Below, piece by piece: positions 19,563 to 31,266 of a DNA stretch of 64,000 nt. How positions within the stretch are numbered: the first letter of the stretch is position 1; each line of letters starts with the position of its first letter. The notes beneath the pieces are model-generated. The model did no database searches and was not told where the DNA came from. It worked only from the letters and a program-made list of their open reading frames with translations. Made by a program: the position numbers and the translations under genes. Origin of the DNA: Lindgomyces ingoldianus (Eukaryota > Ascomycota > Dothideomycetes > Pleosporales > Lindgomycetaceae); assembly GCF_010093535.1 (NCBI RefSeq), contig NW_022985175.1:310001-374000 (forward strand). The letters are read 5' to 3'.

Positions 19563-22091
19563 GCTATCCAAGCATCATCACTTCCACATCGCTTTGGCAA
19601 CATCCGAGTGCGGCCAAATACACTCCCATATTCCAAGTAGCGAACACGACGTCCTAGGCCCTTGTACCAGTATATTTCCCATAGTCTACGATGATCCTTC
19701 TTTGGCCCCTCACAAAGCGCGTCTTGTTTACTTAGCACGCCTCTGTTTCTTTGAGCCTCACAGAAAGTCGGTGGGCAACCCGACAGGCATTATTCGTAAG
19801 CAGCCCCTAGAGCTATAGTGCGCTGGACATGTCATATTTGAGCTAGTATTTGGCGCAGAATGTTCCTAACGTTCCTAGCACCTTACTCTGCATTAAGCCT
19901 TCCATCAACTTCCGTAGTCTTGCAACGAATCCAATCCCGCAGCAGCACATCGTTCACGTTCCGCTATCTCCCGCCCTGCTCGATTTCTGTGGTTGAGACA
20001 TGAATAGGTCCGCCACCAAGCAGCAATCCCCCATAGCCCACCGCAACCAACCTATGTTCTAATAGTCCTTGCAATTGCATAATGTCGCCTGCTGATGCTC
20101 ATAAAAGCTTTAGCATCATTCTCTTTTTAAAATTTCTACTGCTTTGTAATCTCTTCTCTAGTTTCTTTATTGCACTTAGTCACACCTACCCAATTGCCTT
20201 CTTCCCATCCGCGGGGTAGAGCACTTGTCCAGTCGCGATTTGAATCCGAAGCCGCACATTATTACTAAGGGAAATGGCATGCTTGTTCCTACCACAATAC
20301 AGTACAAGGGCTTTACCTACTTTCAATGGGTCTACCATAGAGATGAGTTCCAACCCCTCGTTCAAGCAGAGCCTCTCAGTCCTCCCTATTATACCTTCCA
20401 ACGCCAGCTATCACCAACAATTCCATGAGGTATTCACACATACGTAACGCCTAACATTACGCCGACCGAAGCTATGCGGATTCGTACAATGCCATACCAA
20501 ATCTCTCCATCTTTTTCATTCCCACAAAGGAAATCTTCTGAGCCGCACAAGAAAGCGACGAGCTTTCGAAGGAATAATTTCCTACTGCCTTCAATCTGTT
20601 CTCATCACGTCATCAGGATCGGGTCGTAAATATCGAGAAGTTTGGGAAACGAGCTGTGAGCGATCCGATCTTTGAGTGGGACCTCGTCTAGCGGGGCTGG
20701 ATCCTGTTCAAGATTTAGCCCCTTAGATCGAACGCACAAGCTCACAGAAACTGGACCGTATTTGCGTAATACGATGGGAGGCTTTTCATACCGGCTGAGG
20801 AGGGCCTATCTCTTCGTCCTTCTGTTCCTTCTACCTCTTTGAACGCATGGCCAAAATTGGAAAAGGCTGACCACTAGAGCGCCAGCAGGGAGTAGTGTAT
20901 CCAGGACAAACTTTGATGTAGTGAAGAGCCGGGAATCGTTGGAGTTGCGAACTTGAATCGAAATAGTTATTGGCATCATCGTCGCTACTGTAATTGTTTC
21001 CGGGTCCACGGTTAGCAAATTGGTCCCATTAAGGCCGAACCAAAACGTGCGGGTTGAGTTGAGCAACACTGAAAATGTAGTACATAACCCCGTGGTTTGA
21101 TCCAAAGCCTTGACAGAGGTCTACGATTTCCATCCCAAGCCCATTTCTACGAAGACGAAGTTGCCCAAAGGCCCCGAGGGGCTTTTTGAAACCCACGCTA
21201 ACAGATATTCGTTCTCTACCTCGCCGGATGCGGTAAATATGTATGTTTCGATGGCTTTTGTATCGTCTAGGCTCTCAATTAGTACTAGAGTTGATATGAC
21301 GAGATACCCGACACAACAGCAGATTTTTAAATCAGTGGAGTATTGAGGAAAGTCCACGCTTCTCCTTGCCAGCTCATATCAATCCGAAGTACGAAGAGAG
21401 AAGTGGCCAGAGTGCACGCATTAATCCTTCAAGAACTTCATAGATTGCACAGCCCTCTTCAACTTACCAATGGCTTACATCACTGATATCAATAAGACAC
21501 TCTGGATGGAACTACGTGATGTACTTTCACTTTTTCCAGGCAACTTCCAATAGGAGCGTCAAGCCACTTGCCGATACGATGCCGCACAGCCACATGCGCT
21601 TCAACTTAGTTCACGCGCACCTTCAAGCCTCATCTCTATTATTCACTGTACATCTTGCCAAGTCTTTTCTCTTATTGGTTTAAAAAAGAGCCGGATTAAT
21701 GTCTAATTGGCCTATAAAACTTTCCACCACTTTTGCAAATATTCTAGATTTTTAAGGCAAATAAATATATTTTACTAGGTCTATTACTATATTCTAGGTG
21801 TTTTAATGCAATATTATAATGCCGTGTTCTGTTGTTGGTGGGCTAAAGTTTGCCCCTTTGTTACTGTTCACAGTTTTAAGGTGTCGCCAAGCCGGAATCG
21901 GTATGTCGGCGTCTGTCTTCCGAATGTCAAACCTGACTTTGCAACTGACCGACGCGGTGCTCCGTATGAACATTGTCGGCGGCACGGGAGATTTGTTCGT
22001 CTATATCGCTATTCTTCCTTTGTTATTGCTAAATTTTCCTCATCCAAGCTTCCGAAAAGGAAGGCTCATACCTGCTCGTCTTTCCATCACC
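19563..22091. other. Gene-poor interval between PYD2 and the DUF7730 gene
   Basis: About 2.5 kb. Apart from the weak reading frames at 20,806-21,357 (listed separately) no coding signal is convincing. The stretch 21,680-21,810 is AT-rich, with the look of eroded repeat DNA. No tRNA or other RNA gene was recognised. Confidence 0.5.
20806..21357 (-). pseudogene. Possible broken small membrane-protein gene
   Basis: On the minus strand, 21,357-21,121 and 21,105-20,806 are in the same frame and separated only by one TAG and a few codons. The first part has a Cys-rich hydrophobic segment (CCCVGYLVISTLVLI), the second an extracellular-looking Thr/Asn-rich part and another hydrophobic stretch (VLDTLLPAGALVVSLF). 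Together they would give about 180 residues. I do not recognise a family. A single stop between two compatible frames could mean a decayed gene or chance. Confidence 0.25.
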
Positions 22092-23312
22092 ATGCTCCCT
22101 TCACTGAATCGAATGCCAGACCAAGCATGGAAGCGATGGGCACTCACCCTTCCTCAGAGTTCTTGCAAATTTCTCATCAAGTCCTTGAAATCCCTTACCC
22201 TTAAACCCTACAAATACTGCACCAAAACCGTACTCCGCTGGGCAGGCAGAAAGAAGTACCCCATTATTGCATACACCAAGAACTCCAAAAAACGTTCCCC
22301 TCCAGTTCCTCTCCCTCGTCGCAGAAAGCGCGCTCTCAGTCTCTTATCCATACAACGGCCGTCTTTCTTTAGCAAACTAGTACCGGGCAACCAGCAAACC
22401 GCAGATCAGAAAGACTGCCTCCTGCTCACTCGACTCCCTGCTGAGATTAGAAACCAGGTCTGGAAAACGGCAATCGGAAATAACATCTTGCACATCATAC
22501 CTAGCCTTGTGCCTAGTAAAACACGGCCGAATCGATATGCGCTCATTGATGCTGGCATTCCTTACCGCCTAGATTATGAGCCGTGCAGATGGGATGAAGA
22601 GTTCGATTACCCTCGACCAGGTCTTCACAATCAGCATCTTGCTTGCGCGATTTGGATTAACCCGAACGGAGAGTTGTATTTTTCTGCGCCACGGGCGATG
22701 ATGAATGGGGACGGGGATCTAGAGGCCAGGTTCTTGAGGTGGTGGCGTCGGAAAAATCGGATTTTGGCGCTCTTGAAGACGTGTCGGCAGGTGTGAGTAC
22801 CCTCATTTCAGTTTGAGCTCCTTAGCTAGAATTAGGGTGGGAAGAGAAATGCACATATCACGTGATGATACAGACTAATGCCACTACACAGATACTCAGA
22901 AGCGGTGCACTTACTGTACAGCGCCAATTCATTCGACTTCTGCTCTCTAGAAACATTAAGACAATTCCCCACAACCATCCTTCCGCATCGTATGAACAGC
23001 ATTCGCAACGTAATTCTCCGCTACCAATTCACTTCTTGCCAAGCAGGCTTGCGAGCTGAAGAGAAAGCTAAGTGGCGAAAGGCGTGTCGCGTTCTTAAAG
23101 CGATGGAAGGATTGCAACGGCTTGCTATAGATCTTGAGGACCGGCGAACCGGTGGCACGACTGAACCAGGGGAGATTTTGACTTGGCTAGTTGATGTCAG
23201 GGTTGATGGGGAGTTTGTGGTTAGGGTTGGGTGGGGCAAAGATGGGTGGGAGAGGGGAATGGCTGGAAAGCTGCCTTTCACGGTCATTAGGAACGGCGCC
23301 CTGATGCACTGA
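22092..23312 (+). CDS. DUF7730 domain protein
   Basis: A member of a large fungus-specific family of unknown function, often found in many copies. The exons are 22,092-22,792 and 22,892-23,312 (intron 99 nt, phase 2), 373 residues. The N-terminal 110 residues are basic. The domain begins with LLLTRLPAEIRNQVWKTAI (the F-box-like 'LPxEIR' opening of this family), and the intron falls inside CRQV-YSEAVHLLYSANSF, the second hallmark. The ATG at 22,092 has a CACCATG context; an upstream in-frame ATG at 21,819 would add 91 residues of poor composition and is less likely. A second member lies at 36,462 with its intron at the same codon. Confidence 0.8.
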
Positions 23313-23534
23313 GAGAATGTAGTATTGATGTTTCGTAAGGGACGTCTGCACTCCATAGAGACATGAAAGGGACAAAGGGAAGGCAATGTCAGGAGCGTGA
23401 TGCTATTGGTGGTTGGACAGGACATGGAGAAGGCTGGGAGGTATGTCTTGGCGCAGTCGATCTCGCACAATCTCGCACGTCAGGTCGAACGGATCAATTC
23501 ATTCTTGGGGGGTGCAGCATCGTCCGCTCTCACA

Positions 23535-24365
23535 ATGTGTGCCTATGCCGCGACTAAGAGGTCAGAATACCTTCCATCTGTGCTCAATTGCGCTCATACT
23601 CACGAGTTTGTGTCCAGGGTCCATCGCAACGAGCTCGAATCCCCGGCATCGTCCCCGGGCTCCTCCCCTGACCCCACCCTCACCGCGCTTCTGCGCTCAC
23701 GCGCCTGTCAAGAATACGTATTCAAGCCAGTTCAGTCCGATACCAGCGAAGGCGAAGCTGCAGCTGGGGGTGAGGACGATGAGACGGAGCTCCGACTATT
23801 TGCTGCACCGGCTTCATTTGCTCCTCAGTCCCACAAAATCCGACTCTCATCGCCGGACGCCGCGACCGGAGAGCCGGTGTTTATCGTGAAACGACCCAGA
23901 AGCTATTATTTCACAGAGCATGTCGACAGTGAGAGGCTCTCCAAGCTGCAGGCCGCCGCCATAGACAGCGAGACAGTCATCAAAATGTCAGGCGAACCGT
24001 GGCCGGCATGCGCTCTGCCCTGGAAGGTTCAAACTATCTCACCCTCTGGGCTGAAGAAAGGGGTTCTGGTCGGACAGCCTAGAAGCCTATTTACTGTGGA
24101 GGAAAAGGTACCCAAGAGGAGGCGGAAAGGGAAGAAGGGCAGGATTGCGCTCAGGAAGATGTTGCAGGCGGCAAGAACCAAGCAGAGCGAGCGGGAGGAA
24201 TTGGCGAAAGAAAAGGAGGAGGCGGAAAGGGAAAAGAGAACTAGGAGGAACCGAGAGAAGAAAGTCAAGAGGAAGGCCAGGGAGAAGGCGAAGAAGTCAG
24301 CAGAGAGTGAGGCCAAGACAGCCGAGCAAGACATAGGAGCTGTGGGCAATGATTCTTCAACTTGA
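23535..24365 (+). CDS. DUF2011 family basic protein
   Basis: A 257-residue fungal protein of unknown function. The exons are 23,535-23,560 and 23,618-24,365. The 57-nt intron (GTCAGA to TCCAG) is a multiple of three and free of stops, so an unspliced frame from 23,397 also looks open. The spliced start gives MCAYAATKRVHRNELESP, matching the short 'TKRVxRxEL' beginning I associate with DUF2011. The middle has ALPWKVQTISPSGLKKGVLVG and LFTVEE, followed by a strongly basic, Lys/Arg/Glu-rich helical tail (about residues 175-245) resembling nucleolar or RNA-binding proteins. The Lys/Arg clusters could be nuclear localisation signals. Role unknown. Confidence 0.75.
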   Translation: MCAYAATKRSEYLPSVLNCAHTHEFVSRVHRNELESPASSPGSSPDPTLTALLRSRACQEYVFKPVQSDTSEGEAAAGGEDDETELRLFAAPASFAPQSHKIRLSSPDAATGEPVFIVKRPRSYYFTEHVDSERLSKLQAAAIDSETVIKMSGEPWPACALPWKVQTISPSGLKKGVLVGQPRSLFTVEEKVPKRRRKGKKGRIALRKMLQAARTKQSEREELAKEKEEAEREKRTRRNREKKVKRKAREKAKKSAESEAKTAEQDIGAVGNDSST

Positions 24366-24652
24366 CATTTCATCTTCTTTCCCCAGGAATACCAACGCGT
24401 GGACTGGACCATGTGTCCTGATCATGTTCGGTCTTGGTGATCTCTCTGAGCGCTCCGTCTCTACCTTCACCATTTTGTGCTTCAGATGGGCTCGCTTTCA
24501 CTCCAAACGCACCGTTGCCTCGGCCTACATATACTCTTCTCCACCGGAGCACATCCGACTTTCTAATCACCTTCGCTGCCACCGAAACAAACCCAGACAA
24601 CCACTCAGCTCATCGCGCAGTACCGAGCGACTAGTTTCGCCCATCCGAAACA

Positions 24653-25796
24653 ATGGCATCGCACGACGATTCAAAGCTCGATCCACTCGACCAAGAGTTA
24701 TATGATCTAGTAGATCCGGGCGCTCATGAAGGCCCAGATGATGGCCCAGATGATGGCAGCGACGAGATGGCCATTGATCCTACCCTGGAAGATCCACCAG
24801 AAGACAACATTCTCCAGCCAGCTTCTCTGACGGCGGAGGGCGCAATTGGACGGGACTTGATAGACGTCGACAATACTTCGGGTAAGCACAGCACCGCCAA
24901 ATATATTCCAACAGACCGACGTCAATGACCGTTCCTCGTCTGGTACTAACTTTTTTGTAGATACCAGTGACCATACCGCGGAGCCGCAGTCTAAAATACC
25001 TGACATTAGGGCCGATCCTGACACCGTTCCCGACAGCTTCACTGCCCGCATGCATAAAATTCCCAACTTGCGCGCCCAATTCCTCGCCTACTACAACGGT
25101 TATTCGTACGCAGATGAGCCCATGGAATCGCATCTCGAACGCGCCAAGCGCCTCGCTCACGCCTTGCTCAAGCACTACTACCCTTCTTGTCAGGGCTTCT
25201 CCGTCGAACCAACTTCACTCGATGACATGGCTAGGCATGGGTGGACCATAGAGGAAAAGCAGGTTGAGTACCTCGTTGCACGTGGGAATAAGAAGAAGAA
25301 GAAGAAGCTCCATACTGTGAAGGCTGAGCCCACCTATCACACTATTCCCAAAGACCATATCGCTGGTTTTGTCGTCAAGAAGCAATATGTAGTTGACCAG
25401 GGTTACGGAACTGAAGCCAACGTCAATATCCCCCACACCTATCTTGCGATAATGGTAGATGACCTCACCAAGATGGGGCGCTGGCAGTCGATGCGACAGG
25501 CAGATGTTCACCGCGGTGATATCTTGACATATTCACTCGGCGTGCAAGCCAAGGTACAGAGAGGGCCAGGGATTCTAATCGTCGGCAATTATATTGAGTT
25601 TTATCAATACAACAATGCTGGACCACGGTCATTGTTCATGTCGCCGTATGCAAAGGAGCACTGGTCCCTTCCAATGGATGAATCGAACATCATCCTTGTC
25701 AACCAGATGTTCGAAGCAGTGGCGATGACGGATATCGCGTATCAAGATGGTATGGTTGGTGAGGGAGTACGCAAGGAACCCAGCACTCTCTTGTGA
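24653..25796 (+). CDS. Unrecognised 354-residue protein
   Basis: The exons are 24,653-24,881 and 24,961-25,796, joined over a 79-nt intron with an exact TACTAAC branch site. The first 75 residues are very acidic (an Asp/Pro-rich PDDGPDDGSDE stretch). The middle is helical, with a poly-Lys run (about residues 200-206). The C-terminal half is compact and mixed, with LGVQAKVQRGPGILIVGNYIEFYQYNN as its most distinctive block. That block has a faint resemblance to nuclease- or kinase-associated domains of fungal proteins, too weak to assign. Phases sum to 1,065 nt. No signal peptide or membrane segment. Function not assigned. Confidence 0.7.
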
Positions 25797-26053
25797 CAGA
25801 TGGCTTGAGAGTATTTTCTAGCTCGAGAAACTTAGCAAGCAATTGGGATGTTGGAAGTCATTTTCATCCCGTGGCGGAATTAGCCTTAAGAGATTCATAG
25901 GGCAATCTGGCAAAACAATCACGAATCCTGCTTAATCAAGCTTAAGGCTTAACTATTGATATTGAGTGACTATTCCGTATCACGACCCATGGTTTGTATA
26001 TCTGTACCCTGGAAAAAATCAAACTGCTCCCTCCCTCTCCATCTCATCTTCCC

Positions 26054-27658
26054 CTAGTTTCCCCTCACAACCACATATCTGGCCCATTGACCCCCCCTCA
26101 GCTTCTCCCCCACATATCTGACCTTCTCCTCCATACCCTTGGGCAGCCTGCCCTTGCAGCCGTCCAGGGCCCAGAGACAGGCCGTCTTCATCTCCACCCA
26201 GGCCTCTTTCACTTCCTTCTCTACCTTGACCTGTTTCAATGTCCCATGTCCGTCGCTAATGCAGTTTGTCACTACATTAAGAGAGGCAACCGTCCTGGCC
26301 CTAGCTTTCTCTACGTCGTCAGAGGCCAGTGGCAGGAGGAAGCGAAACGGGGAGGACGACGAGATCCGCATCTCCATGCGGTTGAATTCGAATTCGATAG
26401 GTGCGGCAAGGTGAGATCCACAGCTATTTGACGCAGGGCCAATAGCTAGACGTGAGAGGGCTGGAATACGGTTGGATAGTGGTTGGATGGGGGCGTCGGC
26501 CTGACTCACAGCGTCATGGATCGACATGTCTGCGCCGGCTGAGCGACATAGTTGGGTGGTGTAGCTAGACGCGTTGATGCAGGTTTTGGCGTATGGTTTC
26601 GCGTGCTTGGGCGTCAAATGTGCGTAGACCATTTCTACGACTTCCTGACCAGACTTCTTGTCGCAGGCGCCTCGGAGTCGGAAACAGAATGTGACGAGGG
26701 CGTCCATGGTGGCGTGCAGATGCGGAGTCCAGACACGACTGGGTGCGAAAAGGATGCCGTTGTATCCCCAGTACGAGACATAGGTGTTGAGATTGTAGTT
26801 TAGGAGCTGCGACTCTGTGTCGGTGAAGGTCGCGGTGATCTTTAGCTTAGTTAGGTATGTGGTGAAGCGTGACAAGACTTGGAGACTGTTTTTGCGGCCA
26901 AGAGCAGTTGTTTGCAGCGCTCCGGTTGCAGCAACACTAGGGTCTTGCTTGAGCTTGAAGAAAGTGAAGACCGAGTGAACAGTGATACCGGCAAGTGCAT
27001 TCCTCAACTCCGCGGTTGTGAAGTTAATGAAGTACAGCAGGAAGTGAAGAACTGGCCCGTTGTGCCAGACAATCTTCTTGCGATGCCCTTCATAAACCCC
27101 TAATTTAAGGATTCGGTCAATGACGACGTTAATTCGGTTTACAGCTTCCTGCGCTACTTTCGCGGTAGCTTTGTCGTCGTACTTGCCATCATTGTCAGGT
27201 GTCTTCGCGTTGTTGACACCTCGGACGACAGCGATGTTGGAGAAGACTTTCACTTTCCCATTTAAACGCTCTTGGCCTGGATCGCGCATGATATGCTTGA
27301 CCATATCACACACACGGATGAAGTTGTCACGGTCTCCTGTGCTCTCCTCTGTAAGGACGACCATACCAGCGGGAACATAGTTGGCGGGGCCAGTCTTGTG
27401 GGGGACGTATGTCGTAATGGAGCGGATTTTGACGATGACGGTAGCTAGTTGGAGCAGATTGTCGGCGTCGGAATCGGTCTCCCAGACGTGGAGATAGTTG
27501 GTGTTGTTAATCACTTCTAGTGTTTTGGTAGAAAGCTTGTCGAACTCGGATTTGTGTTGCCCGGGGACGCCTTGAGCCGTTTTACGCAGACCTTCTAAGG
27601 TCTTGGACCAGGGGCTGTTGAAAGTTGACTGGGGAGGCATTACGAATCGAACGTGCAT
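26054..27658 (-). CDS. Unrecognised 534-residue protein, single exon
   Basis: One uninterrupted frame from the ATG at 27,658 (an alternative ATG is at 27,640, MPPQSTF) to the TAG at 26,054. The protein is soluble-looking, without a signal peptide or transmembrane segment, and has regularly spaced hydrophobic helices. It includes a Thr/Asn-rich middle and an extended segment VWTPHLHATMDALVTFCFRLRGACD. I recognise no domain. It faces the 354-residue gene tail to tail, 257 bp apart. The length without stops and the good codon texture support a real gene. It may be lineage-specific. Confidence 0.7.
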   Translation of the reverse strand: MHVRFVMPPQSTFNSPWSKTLEGLRKTAQGVPGQHKSEFDKLSTKTLEVINNTNYLHVWETDSDADNLLQLATVIVKIRSITTYVPHKTGPANYVPAGMVVLTEESTGDRDNFIRVCDMVKHIMRDPGQERLNGKVKVFSNIAVVRGVNNAKTPDNDGKYDDKATAKVAQEAVNRINVVIDRILKLGVYEGHRKKIVWHNGPVLHFLLYFINFTTAELRNALAGITVHSVFTFFKLKQDPSVAATGALQTTALGRKNSLQVLSRFTTYLTKLKITATFTDTESQLLNYNLNTYVSYWGYNGILFAPSRVWTPHLHATMDALVTFCFRLRGACDKKSGQEVVEMVYAHLTPKHAKPYAKTCINASSYTTQLCRSAGADMSIHDAVSQADAPIQPLSNRIPALSRLAIGPASNSCGSHLAAPIEFEFNRMEMRISSSSPFRFLLPLASDDVEKARARTVASLNVVTNCISDGHGTLKQVKVEKEVKEAWVEMKTACLWALDGCKGRLPKGMEEKVRYVGEKLRGGQWARYVVVRGN

Positions 27659-28138
27659 TTAGCGCGGTTGATACTACACGTTGAGATTAGCGAAGGTCTT
27701 TTTGGATTAATAAAACGCCTAGGCAAGTAGCTGCGACGTTAGTAGCGTGAAGAGGTTCGATGGTGACAGCAGTACTGACAAAGGGAATGACTAGAGGGTT
27801 AACCAGTCAGTCAGGTGATGCCGCGGACGACAGCGTGTTCGCCATAGAATGAAAGCCTAGTAACAGATGTGTACGCGGAACAACGTTTCAGCAATAAGTG
27901 ACTTTTGCCGCACCCAAGCCATGCAGAAGACAAACTCAAGGGAGGTATTCACTCTCTCCTCTTCACATAATCCCCATTACAAACGTACACGTGTCGCTGT
28001 GTTTTCTATGGCGACCAAATTGAAGCAGAGATATACCTAAGCCATTTTCTCCAATCAAGAGTAATAGGGTTGAAACAACGAGAAACACAATTAAATATAC
28101 ATAACGTCCATAACACTGACCTACGCTATTCCAAGTGC
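27659..28138. other. Intergenic region
   Basis: 480 bases holding the promoter of the 534-residue gene (minus strand) and the 3' flank of GYP7. No gene or repeat seen. Confidence 0.55.
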
Positions 28139-30922
28139 TCACGTACCAACCCCACCGCCGTGCTTGACCACCTCCTCTTTCTCGAGCTTCTTGACCTTCC
28201 TACTGAGCAATGATCTCAGCTCCGGGCTAATTACCCTTGTCTCTTGCTCTCCTTCGACTTGTTTACCTTTATCTATGCCGGAAGCAGCGCCTTCCAGCCT
28301 AGATGAGGAAGGTAGCGGTGATGTCGGAGGTGACGTTAGCGATTTGCGCTGTCTAGCTTGGGGAGCAGCTGGGAAGTTATCATTCTTATCGATCATCTCT
28401 ACAGTCTTCTGGAAGCGCCGGAATAATGACTCGGCACGAATAATAATATCGTGGAGGTCAATCGTTCCTGAGAGCTCATTCACTAAGTCGGTCGTTAGCA
28501 CCGCATATTTGCAGGGGCAATGCTTGGCGAGTGCATGGTAGAGAATGTCACCATGTCTAAGGGGGATCTAGTCATGCATACCGTACTTCAGCACCTCATC
28601 AAAATGCTTCAGGTGATCCATAATCACATCCCGATGCTTCTCCAAGATAGCGAGTGCAAGGAAGATGTGGAAGTTGCTGCTAAGGAAGTCGGTCCACAGA
28701 GACTCCCAAAGTCTCAGGATATCAACCCATTGGAACTCTCGTTTGTACCAAACCAGGAGCATACGGAAAAAGAAAAAGAAGTTGGTGGAGTCAGCCGACT
28801 GCAAGTGGACGTAGAGTTTTGGGTCCATAAGCTGAACGAGATGATCGAGAGTGAGAAGTTGCTCCCGCATGCCAGATTGATCGCGAAGAAAGTTCCGCTC
28901 CTATATGTCTTGTCAGTATTCGACCACAAAACAACAGCATACCTAAGGAGCCATCAATCCGATTGCAGATGCAGAGAGCCATAGAACCAGGCGTAGAACT
29001 CGGCCGTTTCCTGGAGCTATGAGTTAGGGGTACTAGAATTCTACAAACTCACCATACGGTCCATAAAGCCAACAAATCCCCAGAAGGCTGCTGCATCGTC
29101 TTGCATGACAGCATAAATAGGGGCTAAGAGATCGCTCATGCCCTGTACGTAACCAAGATCCTTGTTGTACTCATTGTAGGTCAGAAGCATATCCTTCATC
29201 TGTTCGAGATGGACATTGGTTCCAACGCCGGCAAACGGGGAATCGGGGTCTGGGTGGGGCGTATCTTCACCCATGAAAATGGGAATGGTGCGGTCAGTTC
29301 GGTGCACATCCTTCTCTACAGCACGAACCCCATAGGATGGGGAAAGTCAGCCAGGTGGAATGTGCAGCTAGGGAGCCTTGGGGACACATACCTATTCTGT
29401 TCTTCTGCTCCTTCCACCATTCTTCTTGTTCAAGCGTTTGATGGCCTTCCAGCATCCTCTCCCACCAGGCTCCTTTGAGTCGGATGTACTCATCGCGCCG
29501 GCTGTTCATGTATGCATGGCGTTCGTCTTCTGAACTATCCCATTCATAGACGCCGAGAAGGAACATCCAAGCCTCCTTTCGTACGCCGTCGTCAGGGTGT
29601 AGTCCGCCATGGAATATCCTTTCTTTAACCTCGTCCGGTGTGATATGCAACCTACCCGTCCTATCGAAGAATCCTCTCCACTCCTTCAGCGTAACAGGCT
29701 TTCTCCGATCACTCATAGACATCTTAGCTACTTCCATATCTAGGATCTCGAACTCGCCAACATCGCTGTGCTCCATTGCAAGCACATCCTTGGCAGTCCA
29801 TATCCTCTGGTTGCGCTCCCGTTCGCTCTGCTCGGCAATGCCCATGGCCCATCTTGCCAGATATATCCTAGCGCTGTCGAACTCCTCTTGCAACACCTGC
29901 ACTTCTGGGTTCTTCATCAACCGTCGGACCTGGGGTGGAATTTTCGGGTTGTCGGCGACAGCCTGGGCCGTCCTTCGAGTGAATGTAGTGACTTGGCTGA
30001 GCTTCTCCAAGAAGTTCCATCTCGCCTCCTTCAATGCTTTGGTAACCGGGTCCATTCCACCATCTCTTTTGGCAGGGGCCTGGGAAGAGGAAGCTTCTCC
30101 CGGGCGGCCACCATCGGCACTTGTTCTTGGCGATTTCGAGGCGGGAGCATTCCGACCAAACGATCGCTTGTCCTCTTCAGAGGGGTCGATTAAGTAGATG
30201 CTCGTGTCGGCCCCGGAGCGCTCGACGGTGACATATCTCTTCAGCCATCGCAACACTTCGTCTCCACCCCAAAACATGCCACCGCCATCGCCAAACGGGT
30301 CGAAGCTTTCTCTGGCCAGTTTCTTCCGCTGCAGAATGGTAGACTGGCACTCACTATCGTGAAAGAACAAGGCCGGGAAACTATCCCCTGCCCGGGTATT
30401 GACCACCACACTGCCAAACCACCATCCTATACTAGGTGGCCGGACTAATAGGGAATAAATCTCACTGACGGGGACAGCGAATGCATATGTCCCGATTGCA
30501 CTGCTATGTGTCGTAGTTGTGGGTGGCGGGGGAACGAGGTAAGACTGCTTTGGGGGGGAAGAGGAGTCGGACAGGTCGACCTTGACATAGGTGTCGTATG
30601 CGTCGCCCAAAGAAGATTCGGGAACCCAGGCAAGAAGCAACGACGAGGAGTGGACGCTTTTTGCAGAGGAAGACGAGGTGGGACGGGCATCGTTTAACGT
30701 GGGAGGGGCTTTTTGCTGCACCAGAGCAACAAACCCGGGGATGTTGTCCTTTGCGGAGGGCGTGGGATGCACGTAGACCTTGCTCTTAGTATACAACAGC
30801 TTCACGCCTCGTCCGCTGGCCGTGTGGCGGATCGTATTGTACTCCCCTTCCTCGTCGTCACTCAAGTCGTAGAAAGAAGCCGACGGCGATGGGGGGCTTG
30901 GCGGGAAAGTGGGCGAGCCCAT
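28139..30922 (-). CDS. GYP7: Rab GTPase-activating protein, GYP7 type (TBC domain)
   Basis: Gyp7-family proteins stimulate GTP hydrolysis by Ypt7/Rab7 at vacuole and late endosome membranes. Exons on the minus strand are 30,922-29,392, 29,315-29,053, 28,900-28,582 and 28,482-28,139, giving 2,457 nt and 818 residues. The N-terminal part begins near SFYDLSDDEEGEYNTI and continues with KSKVYVHPTPSAKDNIPGF. The TBC domain starts near GGLHPDDGVRKEAW. It carries the Arg-finger block EKDVHRTDRTIPIF (residues about 510-525) and the Gln-finger block LGYVQGMSDLL, then a run of Phe in NFFFFFRMLLVWYKREF. The C-terminal tail is Ser/Pro-rich and ends in a Lys/Glu helix. The 152-nt intron 2 (29,052-28,901) holds an exon-like segment, listed separately. 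Confidence 0.88.
28943..29010 (-). other. Possible poison cassette inside GYP7 intron 2
   Basis: The 152-nt interval between exons 2 and 3 can be read as two well-formed 42-nt introns: 29,052-29,011 with a CCTAACT branch and CCAG end, and 28,942-28,901 with GTATGC, a CTGAC branch and TATAG end. They flank 68 nt. Including the 68 nt shifts the frame and brings a TGA in after ETAEFYAWFYGSLHLQSD. Skipping it gives the conserved GFMDRM-ERNFLRDQSG joint. Confidence 0.5.
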
Positions 30923-31266
30923 GGCGGGGAAGCTGGGTGGGCAGAGGGAAGAAATAATCAAATACCTCCTATATATAAATTTCTGTGAATCAATATGGAA
31001 TAAAGGGCGGTGTTGGTTGCGAGGGCATAGGGAGGACTAGTGAAGGTGTTGCACAGCTCTCGTGGTAGGGAGAGGCTCAGGCGCTGGTCATCCATCACAC
31101 GTTCGCAGATGACGTTGGGATAGTGGCGGGGCTTGCAGTGCAGGGTGCGCGTCCTGCATCGCCTAGCCCTTTCAAGGTATCCGGGCCACAACAAAATAAT
31201 TCAAACCAAAGCGTCATATTAAAGGTATACTCGTATATACCGTAATTGACAAGCCATGAACAAAGC

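Noticed and set aside
20205..20255. tRNA-like words (GGTAGAGCA and GATTTGAATCC)
   Set aside because: The two boxes are only about 15 bases apart and no acceptor or anticodon stem can be drawn, so this is not a tRNA gene.
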